This document shows, piece after piece, positions 34,908-42,170 of a stretch of DNA of 64,000 nt. Position 1 is the stretch's first letter; each line of letters starts with the position of its first letter. Both the position numbers and the translations under genes were made by a program. The notes beneath the pieces are model-generated. The model was not told the origin of the DNA and searched no databases. It saw nothing but the letters and a program-made list of their open reading frames with translations. The DNA comes from Adiantum capillus-veneris (Eukaryota > Streptophyta > Polypodiopsida > Polypodiales > Pteridaceae), in assembly GCA_014529385.2 (NCBI GenBank), contig CM043942.1, forward strand, positions 110,604,141-110,668,140, written 5' to 3'.

Positions 34908-34917
34908 CTCTCTCTCT

Positions 34918-34972
<55 letters not shown>
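34908..34972 (+). repeat. (CT)n microsatellite
   Basis: A CT tract with two short CCC interruptions near its left end. Confidence 0.9.
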
Positions 34973-34975
<3 letters not shown>

Positions 34976-35174
34976 GGGCCTTCTAATAGCCTGATAATCC
35001 ACACAGTTAGGCAAGTCTCTCGAGTCCAATGTTCGAGAAAAATGTGTGTCAGCTTATTATCGTGCCATTTTCAATTTCTAAAATGCCGGCTGAGAGCCAG
35101 GGGAAAAGGATAAATTTTGCCCAAAATAGAGAAAAATAGTGCAAAATCCTCTAAATTTTTGAAATTTCATCTTT

Positions 35175-35273
35175 GCAAATTCAAGGAAAGGAATTTTGTG
35201 TGCTTCGAAAAACGATACCGAACACTGTCCGAGTCCCAAGTGCAAATTCAAGGAAAGGAATTTTGTGTGCTTC
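35175..35273 (+). repeat. 32-bp direct repeat, 67-bp period
   Basis: 35175-35206 and 35242-35273 are identical, beginning GCAAATTCAAGGAAAGGAAT and ending GTGTGCTTC. The 35-bp spacer is unrelated to the repeat. Confidence 0.9.
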
Positions 35274-36088
35274 TAGCCGCCATTTCGAAATTGGGCTCTC
35301 CGCGCTTCTCCTGCCTCACCAATAAACAAAAGCAAACACATTATTAATTCAAACAATGTTGTGTTGATTGGTAGAGGCACCCCTCATTAATACTATGTGT
35401 TATTTAGTCCTGAGGTCGAAGCTCCACTGAGGTCGAAGCTCCACTGCTAGAAGCTGCGACAACAGAAGGAGAAGTATGAGGAAGCAAAGAGACATAGAGC
35501 CTGGTCACGTACGCCTGCTCAACAACATTCCAGCCCGGTCATCCGGTTGATGAGACGCGCCATCATTGGCTGCAACGGGCTGGTCAACTGCTGAAGCAAA
35601 GGTTGAAAAAACGAAAGAGCGCATTCAGCAGGGCGGCTGCTCTACAAAGTGGAGAATCGTGGTGTTTACGAGGCAATCTTCGTGTTCACGAGAGAATCCG
35701 AGCAGGTTTCGAGAGAATTAAATAGATGTGACTTAACTTCCTCTCTCTACTTTTACCTGCTGGCAACCGGCTTACGAGCAGGATATCGCGCCATGCGACC
35801 AGGCCCATTATTGAGAGAGAGCACGCTTGCTGTTCAAGGGATCAAGGGCCATGAGCAGGGTAGTCGATGTGGTAGACTACGTAGGAGTTCTGCTACGAAA
35901 GTTGGGAGGGGAGGGGCTGAGCAGAGCAGATCGGGCTGATTAATGGGGGGCGAGAGGTCAAGGACAAATCAGCTCCATGAGCAGCTTGGTGAGGCTGGCT
36001 ATGGTTCAGAGTCCCACTGTTGTATGATAAGCACAACAAAGTTCGAAATGATGCTACCCACTGCAGCAAGAGCAATCTTCTACCACTT

Positions 36089-36569
36089 TTACTTTTGTCC
36101 GCTCCAAAAGTTCCTGATCATCTTGGCATGGCATGCACACCCTGAGTTTGCAATGACAACTCTCTGGACTCTTTGTGGGAAGCGATGTGCAAGACGGAAA
36201 GCTACAAACCCACCGTAGCTTGTGCGGCCTATGATACTATCCGAAGGTACATTCATGGTTTCTATGGCCTTCGCAATCATCTCAGCATGAAATATCTCAG
36301 ACCAACTGCAGCTTCCCTTAGTTGTGGAATTACCAAAGAAGATGAGTTCAGGGACAAAAACTCGGAAGTTCCTCTGTAGTGGCTTCACGTCCAGTTCACA
36401 CCATTGCCATAAGGCACTGGTAGCAAAGCCATGTATTAGAACAATGGAAGGCTTATTCTGGTCTGTTAACGTTTCGGCTACAGAGGGCTTGCACCAGTAC
36501 GCCATGGTTGTTGCTGGGTCGACCTGGAAACATAAGTGCTGCAAGACGCAGCTACTACGGAAGAAGTAA
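36089..36569 (-). pseudogene. Alpha/beta-hydrolase coding segment (partial gene or pseudogene)
   Basis: The - strand reading has KPSIVLIHGFATSALWQW (oxyanion-hole HGF motif), FRVFVPELIFFGNSTTKGS, AEMIAKAIETMNVPSDSIIG and RTSYGGFVAFRLAHRFPQRV. The nucleophile elbow G-x-S-x-G is here a Thr-Ser-Tyr-Gly-Gly context that keeps the Ser. The segment resembles plant MAGL-like alpha/beta hydrolases. It ends shortly after VVIANSGCA. A GTGTGC at that point could be a splice donor, but no second exon with the catalytic Asp and His was recognised. No ATG fits the expected N-terminus; the open frame starts upstream near 36569. It is the only likely host metabolic gene in the window and may be a fragment. 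Confidence 0.6.
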
Positions 36570-36634
36570 TCGAGCTACTTATCACGCAAATGCGCCAGGC
36601 TGAAGCCAAAGCAGGGAGCTGAAGAAAGTTTATT

Positions 36635-36947
36635 GGTCAAGGAAAAAGACGGATATATGCGCAATGCATAGATGATCATACTTTGAGTGTAGTGACTATT
36701 AAGAACAAGTAGCTTCTCCCAAGAGTGGATGAGTTATTTGATTAGCTAAAGGGAGCTCTTTTAGTTCTCTAAGATAGATTTATGGTCTAGCTATCACCAA
36801 GTACATACAAGTTTAGCAGATATCCAAAGATTACATTGATTACATTTTGTACAAGATTTGGGCATTATGAGCTCCTAATTATGCCTTTTGATTTATAACT
36901 CTTTTACCACTTTCATGACCACAATGGATGATGCTCTATTACCATAT
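36635..36947 (+). pseudogene. Decayed gypsy RT fragment, left part
   Basis: With frame changes and stops the + strand reads KEKDGYMRNAIDDHTLSVV, TIKNK, LPRVDELFD and GHYELLIMPFDL, then TTMDDALLPY. These are the RT blocks before the catalytic loop. It is interrupted at 36947 by an LTR element and continues at 41596. Confidence 0.7.
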
Positions 36948-37133
36948 TGTTGAAGTATGGGAAATAGCTCTTGAAGAGGATATGACAAGCTTGACATGGC
37001 TTGGGCCAATGGTCACGATGTAATCTTGAGATGTATGCCTACGTAAAGGCTCTTTGCGAATATAAATGTGTGAGCATCCATTTGCTTGAATGGGTAGAGT
37101 GCAATTTTATCCACCTCGATTTTTATTTTTTCA
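36948..37133 (+). repeat. Left LTR of short-LTR element
   Basis: Shares GAAGTATGG, AGCTCTTGAAGAGGATA-like, CCAATGGTCA and GATGTATGCCTAC blocks with 41425-41595. It is followed by TGGTAG, a possible but unassigned primer-binding site start. Confidence 0.7.
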
Positions 37134-38790
37134 TGGTAGTTGAGTCTAGTTCCTTCCTTGGGTGGTCCAAGAGAGAGAAAGAGGATAATGGAAAGAGAGA
37201 GAGAATCAATGGTCTCCTTAAAGCCTGCACCGTCCTTAGTGGCTACACATAGTGCCATCATCTATTGTGTGAAGTCCGCCTCTTGCTGTGCATCTACATC
37301 ATAGCCAAGTCGGCCTCCTAGTGTGCATCTTTATTGGTTGCATTGGGTGGCTTCCCTATTGTGATGAGCACTACTGCGCACCTTGAATTGTCAACAACAA
37401 TACTCCATCGTCCTTAACTATTGATAGCACCCAAACCTCTTATTGCTACTAATGGCCACAACACAAACAATGGCGCAAGGCATCACTGCTATTAGCTCGC
37501 TTGTTCATAGGTGGAGGTTAATCACAAACAACATATATAAACAAAGTGTATTTTTTTTGTAATCATATTCTTTTGTTAGCTGTGTTCCCACCCCTTCCAT
37601 GCTCGGGGGTCCACCTTTCAAAAATTCTCTATATCATTTGTATTCAAGAGGTATTTTTAAAATCCCTTTGGACACACGTTCCTCCTCATTAGTAGATTAT
37701 CCCTCTTCCTTCATAAACTTGTAACTTTTTTTGTTTTCCACTGTTTAACCCCCCTTTTGGATGTAATTTTGTAACTACTAGATATTTAAAAATTGGGAGA
37801 AAAACCCTCAGAGTGAACTCACATGATACACTTACATAATTCCACATCGCCCTGGTGCTCTTCTATGCCACTGCCCTTTGCTTGCTTCTTGTTCATTTTT
37901 ATAATCTCATCCAACGCCATGCCCAAGCTAGTCATCTTGCTTCCCTCCCACTCTCTCCACAGAACTCTACATGGTGGGTTAGTGGAACTAATAAGTTCCA
38001 AGTAAAATCTTCCCATGTTTAATGGTAACATATGCAAAATCTAGATTTGTTTTTTAATTTAAAAAAGAGGGGAGGACAAAAATAAAGTGAAACAAGGATT
38101 TTTTGGTTTTGATCAAATTTCCTCGACAGCATCATGGCTTGGAGTTTACATTGCTAACGTGTTTTCACAAAGTCTAATTTGTAACCACAAAGAGTGTTTT
38201 CACATATGCCTTGTGAGAAAGATAAGAAAATACCAGAAGGAGTCCTCCGCAATGGCAAGACCCTTGCATTCAACAATAAGCTAGAAAAAGGAAGAGAGAG
38301 GGGGGGGGGGGGGGGGGGGGGGCGGGGGGCGGGGACATTTGCACGCATAACAACGACTATAGGTGTTGAAAAAAATTATTCCTAATGATGAAGACAACAC
38401 ACTTATACTCAAAAATGTGGATAAACTCCTTTCACTATGTTAGTCTCTACCCTGCAGTTATTGTAGATAAGAAGCTAGATAAAACTAAAGCTTCTCTTTT
38501 GGAGTATGAATCGAAGTGCTGCCCAAAGCTAGTTGCACCAACTACAACAACTACTAGAGATAGAATCTTCTTCAATTAGTATGAGTATAGATGAGGAGGA
38601 AGAGGCATTGTAATTCAAAGATGAGGCCATATAATCAAGGTTGAGGTCAAATGATCTAAAATGGGTGCGGAAGAAGTGGACATTATGCACGGGCTGTATG
38701 TTACTCTTAGATTAATTAATTAGCAAGATTCCATGTTTTCTTAGTGAGTGTAGAGAAAATGCATAGCTTGGGCTTGTTCACGTGCAGAGC
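37134..38790. other. AT-rich interior of short-LTR element, no gene recognised
   Basis: No ORF with a family signature. It contains a G23 homopolymer at 38300-38322 followed by GC-rich interruptions, which could form a G-quadruplex. Confidence 0.6.
38300..38322 (+). repeat. Poly(G) tract, G23
   Basis: Uninterrupted G run followed by CGGGGGGCGGGG. The length may be unreliable because homopolymers are difficult to sequence. Confidence 0.85.
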
Positions 38791-38817
38791 ATATGTCGAG
38801 ATCACGAAAGAGAAAAG

Positions 38818-38975
38818 CATAACGATTTGTCATGTCAATGACAATTCCGAACATAATCAACAAATCGTACGAGCTTCTTTGCGTAGAAAACGTATTTCAA
38901 CATTACAAAAGACACAACCATAACGTTTTGTTACGCTGATATCAATTTTAAACACAATCAAAAAATTGCATCAAC
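38818..38975 (+). repeat. Two diverged direct copies of about 57 bp
   Basis: The segment starting CATAACGATTTGTCATG (38818-38874) recurs in diverged form from about 38918 (CATAACGTTTTGTTACG). The first copy contains 9-bp inverted arms ACGATTTGT (38822-38830) and ACAAATCGT (38860-38868). It lies downstream of the HUH/coiled-coil ORFs and could be an element end. Confidence 0.5.
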
Positions 38976-39080
38976 ACAATGGAGCTGGTACTCGAAATGA
39001 TTGTGAGAATTCTGTTATCAGGTCCATAGTTACATAAGGTAAAGAATACGTGCTGGGAGTAAATACCAAAATGGGTGCAG

Positions 39081-39218
39081 AGCAAAAAAACGCAGCAGCT
39101 ATCCAGATTGTCCTCACAAAAACGCCAGCAAATATTCACAATCTACACCAGCAAAAAAACCCAGCAGCTGTCCAGATTGTCCTCACAAAAAGACCAGCAG
39201 ATATTGACAATCTAGTCG
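39081..39218 (+). repeat. 69-bp tandem duplication
   Basis: 39081-39149 and 39150-39218 are about 90% alike, starting AGCAAAAAAACGCAGCAGCT and AGCAAAAAAACCCAGCAGCT. The unit length is a multiple of three, and a short + strand ORF passes through both units. The right edge overlaps the 3' end of the coiled-coil ORF. Confidence 0.85.
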
Positions 39219-39574
39219 ACAAGATGTTTGTTTAGCAAGTTCGCAAGCCTGCATAGCAGTGCATTCAGCTTGCTGAGCTGTGTTTTCAACTTTGACACTT
39301 CAGTACGCAGCATTGCGATTTGCTCCTCTAGCTTGGAAACCTGTATATCAGCGACATTTGTTTCACGTTCATCGATTGCGTCTTTTAATCTATCTATTGC
39401 ATCCAGGACATCAGATCGAAGAGCTCGATAACCCTCCGGTTGATTCCTCGAGACCTCGTGCAAAATTTGTGTCACCATCTCCTCGACCTTGTCCAATCGT
39501 GGATCTTGAATTTCATCCAACGACTCGTCTACTTCCGTCTCTGTCATTGAGTCCACCAAGTTCATCTGGTCCAT
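39212..39574 (-). CDS. Small coiled-coil protein downstream of the HUH gene
   Basis: An uninterrupted 120-codon ORF with ATG start (MDQMNLVDSMTETEVDESLD). The N-terminal 40 residues are acidic. Residues about 65-115 form a predicted coiled coil with regular heptads (KLEEQIAMLRTEVSKLKTQL, then SKLNALLCRLANLLNKHL). A TTCTATTCTGTGAATGTAG just before the ATG could be a 3' splice site, so it may be a downstream exon or a second cistron of the HUH gene transcript. No family recognised. It lies on the same strand as the HUH gene, 88 bases beyond its putative second exon. Confidence 0.5.
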   Translation of the reverse strand: MDQMNLVDSMTETEVDESLDEIQDPRLDKVEEMVTQILHEVSRNQPEGYRALRSDVLDAIDRLKDAIDERETNVADIQVSKLEEQIAMLRTEVSKLKTQLSKLNALLCRLANLLNKHLVD

Positions 39575-39661
39575 TTTACCCTACATTCACAGAATAGAAA
39601 CTTTTAGTCTCACCACATGCAAGAAATAGAAGCAATTAGAATAAACTAGCAATACATTGTA

Positions 39662-39782
39662 TCATGCAACTGTTGTCACGCCAACACTATGCACCAACGG
39701 GATGTACTCATCGCCTATTTGCGAACTCGCTCCGTTTTGTTCACTATAGTCATCTTCGTGATTAGTTCGCACGCTCGCTGGA
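39662..39782 (-). CDS. Putative second exon of HUH gene
   Basis: A 72-base stretch (39854-39783) beginning GTATGG and ending TTCTCAACAG could be an intron. Splicing joins a phase-2 codon to a 121-base exon that is open for 40 codons (SPASVRTNHEDDYSEQNG to VHSVGVTTVA) and ends in TGA at 39662-39664. The join needs the TGA at 39869-39871, just before the donor, to be a nonsense mutation. The acidic, Gln/Ser-rich composition suits a flexible C-terminal tail. This is an inference from splice signals and frame only. Confidence 0.35.
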
Positions 39783-39868
39783 CTGTTGAGAAGATGTTTG
39801 ATAGTTAGCAAAGTGCAAAATCAAAATCATTCCTATGCATATTGATGACCATACCTCTCAATTCCTTG

Positions 39869-40714
39869 TCAGCGGGAGTGGAACCAGTCGGCACGTGGGT
39901 AAGTTGTACTATGCTCATCGTTGTTGATGAAGATACTAGCGACATCTTGGTAGGTTGTGGTTGATGGATAAACCATGCATCTCCAAAGAGCTTTCGTCTT
40001 GCCTAATTGCATCCCCCGGCCTTGGTAAGGTGTCACCCACGCCGACAACGGATAATATTTCCCAGTTTTTAGCATCTTGTGCACAGTAGACAAGAAATCG
40101 TTTCCCAATGGATGTCCCAATCTAAACTTCCAAAACATATATGTCCTATCAAATATATTTGCAGGCGTCAAACATACTTTTTTCTTCAAGTCATCACTGC
40201 CATACAAGCTGTACAACTCTATTCCCTTGTTAATCTCGTCTGCATGAATATTGTGCATCACGACTCGAAAATACGGCTGGTCTTGGTCCTTCAAGCAGTA
40301 GCCGAGCATACCCTCAAAGGTATGCATATTACGCTGTTTCAAAGCACGGCAAAGCACCATCCCACCAGTAGGCAAAGCCTTATCCCAACCCAAGTACTGT
40401 TTCACTTTCCTATTTGCTGCGACCAAGGAGCTAGTCCAAAGCCGCATCACCATCTGGAAGTGCAAGTGAAAAAGAGTGTCGCCTCTTTCAACAGCACAAA
40501 GACCAACAATTGTCTCCCTTTCGAGGAATGCATGCATAGAATCTAACAAAGCTACATCAATATCGCAACCCCCTACAGATACCGTGACACTAACCTCCAT
40601 AACCCTACAGCTTTTCGGCTTCTCAGTCCTGCTAGTACCAGCTGGCAATGACTGCCTTTTTCGTTTTTTTGTTACATTGCCCTTAGTTGCATCCTGTCTG
40701 TAGCAGGCCTCCAC
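39869..40714 (-). CDS. Replitron-like HUH endonuclease (rolling-circle Rep-like protein)
   Basis: A 281-codon open frame. The first in-frame ATG is at 40600, because 40714 is a GTG. The core (residues about 39-165) has GLCAVERGDTLFHLHFQMVM, whose HLH (residues 83-85) is the metal-binding HUH motif. GMLGYCLKDQ follows about 50 residues later, and its Tyr139 with Lys142 matches the catalytic Y-x-x-K of single-Tyr HUH nucleases. After the core come ADEINKGIELYSLYG, LKKKVCLTPANIFDRTYMFW and LSTVHKMLKTGKYYPLSAW, which I remember as typical of a large land-plant and algal family related to replitrons. There is an N-terminal basic stretch (KKRKR, residues 16-20). Known role of the fold: nicks single-stranded DNA and forms a 5' phosphotyrosine. 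There is no helicase domain. A repeat array overlaps its 5' end. Confidence 0.7.
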   Translation of the reverse strand: MEACYRQDATKGNVTKKRKRQSLPAGTSRTEKPKSCRVMEVSVTVSVGGCDIDVALLDSMHAFLERETIVGLCAVERGDTLFHLHFQMVMRLWTSSLVAANRKVKQYLGWDKALPTGGMVLCRALKQRNMHTFEGMLGYCLKDQDQPYFRVVMHNIHADEINKGIELYSLYGSDDLKKKVCLTPANIFDRTYMFWKFRLGHPLGNDFLSTVHKMLKTGKYYPLSAWVTPYQGRGMQLGKTKALWRCMVYPSTTTYQDVASIFINNDEHSTTYPRADWFHSR

Positions 40715-40834
40715 CTTCCCCTCACTTGTGTGCTCCCTGCAGAGCAGGCCTCCATATTCCCCTCATTTCCATGCCCCCTGCAACAGCCCTCTACATTCCC
40801 CTTAGTTGCATGCTGTTTGCATCGGGCCTTTGCC
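40676..40834 (-). repeat. About four degenerate 40-bp tandem repeats at the 5' end of the HUH gene
   Basis: Units of 39-40 bp starting near 40676, 40716, 40756 and 40795 share ATTCCCCTTAGTTGCATGCT-like starts and GCAGGCCTCCA-like ends. The unit is not a multiple of three, so it breaks the reading frame upstream of the HUH ORF. It could be a sub-terminal array of a mobile element or a slipped N-terminal coding repeat. Confidence 0.7.
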
Positions 40835-41424
40835 TTGAGGCGAACCATAGGCCTTTGCATGAAACAACAAGATGCAGCACAATACAGGACGCTCTCAGCC
40901 TGTTGACATGAACTCACCAGAAAATCGACACCATAAAACAAAAAGTACAGCACATGTTACCTGTACCCGGTTAGATTTAGCACGGCAGCCTGCGTGCGCA
41001 GCGAAAACGGACTGAACCATGTCGCCACAATTGAGTAAAAAGATCCAGCATCTCACAAAATAGCCAAACACACGCGTTCCTCTCGACCAGTAAGTGCCGC
41101 CAACTGTCCTGACACACGCCAGACCGCTAGGCTCGCCTCCGATTTGCTTCCTGAAGTTTGGTTTGCATCTACAGAGATTCACACTAATCCCAACTGGAAA
41201 AACCCGTTTTGGGCACCTACTGGGATGAAGAAGTAAATGTTGTAGCAACACTAGCATTGAACAAAGAAACTACAAGAAATGGTCGTTTGTTTTTGTCTCC
41301 CTTACTGTACTATGTTAGCATTGTCAAGGATGACCCAATCATTGTTAGCATGGGTGATTCTGCACTACTAAAACAATGGGTGTATAGGACATGAGGTATG
41401 CAAAATTTGTAATTTGAGGGGGGA
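40835..41424. other. Region between HUH gene and right LTR
   Basis: About 40960-41190 is GC-richer than its surroundings and may hold the upstream region of the HUH gene. About 41209-41394 has a short + strand open frame (EEVNVVATLALNKETTRNG; LSPLLYYVSIVKDDPI) that looks like a retroelement polyprotein remnant, but I cannot place it in a family. Confidence 0.35.
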
Positions 41425-41595
41425 TGTTGAAGTATGGAAAATTGCTCTTGAAGAGGATAGGATAAGCTTGAGGTGACTTGGACCAATGGTCAACATGTAA
41501 TTTGTAGATGTATGCCTACTTATTAAAGGCCTTCTTGGAGTAGAAATGTGTGAGGATGCGAATGGCTAGGGTGTAGTTTCTTCCACCTTTTTTCT
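41425..41595 (+). repeat. Right LTR of short-LTR element
   Basis: Begins TGTTGAAGTATGGAAAATTG directly after the polypurine tract 41416-41424. It is similar to 36948-37133 with indels. Gypsy RT coding resumes just to the right. Confidence 0.7.
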
Positions 41596-42170
41596 CGTAA
41601 TCCGGGAAATTTGTTATTATTTTCCTTGATGACGTTTTCATCTACAATGCTATTGAAGAAGAGCAATTCTAGCACCTCAAGTTGGTGTTTGAATTGCTAA
41701 GAGAGTTCATATTCTATGCAAAGCTCAACAAGTGGGATTTCTTGAAATCTGAAATCAACCACTTGGTGCATGGCATCTCCTTCAAATGGATCCACCTAAT
41801 GTAGATGCAATATTATGATGGCCCCATCCTACAAAATCTTGAAGCAATTCAGATTTTCTTAGGGATGGTATCTTCTCCAAAAACAAGAAAAAGGGATTGT
41901 ATGCTACTATCGTAAATTCATAAAGAATTATGCTAAGATAGAGTTTCCTATGATGGATGAATCAAAGGCTCAAGGAAACACCTTCACTTGAGGTAAGGAG
42001 AAACAACATAATTTTGATAAGCTTAAGGTAGATTTAAAGGCACCCATTTAAGGTAACATTAATTTAAGGTAGTTCTAATAAGGTTAAGGTAGATTTAACA
42101 AAACCCTTTTAAGGTATTGTTGATCCAACCATTTGTGCTTGAGATTATGGATGCAAGTAACTATTGGGGT
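41596..42170 (+). pseudogene. Decayed gypsy RT/RNase H fragment, right part
   Basis: Resumes with KFVIIFLDDVFIYN (catalytic LDD), HLKLVFELLREFIFYAKLNK and WDFLKSEINHLVHGISF. A thumb-like stretch LEAIQIFLGMVSS follows near 41840. The start of RNase H, PFVLEIMDASNYWG, is at about 42123. It continues 36635-36947 across the inserted element. AAGGTAGATTTAA-type short repeats lie at about 42020-42115. Confidence 0.7.

Larger units (their letters stand above)
33311..36070. other. Unassigned region with simple and short tandem repeats
   Basis: No recognisable coding sequence. It contains (TG)n at 33627-33657, a tandem 17-bp duplication (TTGATAATTGGACCCTG) at about 33743-33776, (TG)n at 34779-34809, (CT)n at 34908-34972, a 32-bp direct repeat at 35175-35206 and 35242-35273, and a tandem 17-bp duplication (TGAGGTCGAAGCTCCAC) at about 35411-35444. 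ORFs of up to about 110 codons on either strand show no family signature. Confidence 0.6.
36948..41595 (+). mobile_element. Short-LTR retrotransposon inserted in a gypsy RT; interior carries the HUH gene
   Basis: Direct repeats 36948-37133 and 41425-41595 both begin TGTTGAAGTATGG. The right copy is preceded by a polypurine tract (GAGGGGGGA). The flanking RT fragments are consecutive parts of one RT domain, which marks the whole block as an insertion. The interior has no gag or pol that I can recognise. Its 39-41 kb part instead holds a - strand HUH endonuclease gene, perhaps a further nested element. The TSD is not clear, in keeping with old age. Confidence 0.65.

Noticed and set aside
35175-35273. 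Possible CRISPR-like repeat-spacer-repeat
   Set aside because: Only two repeats, in clearly eukaryotic DNA, with no cas genes; a simple direct duplication explains it.
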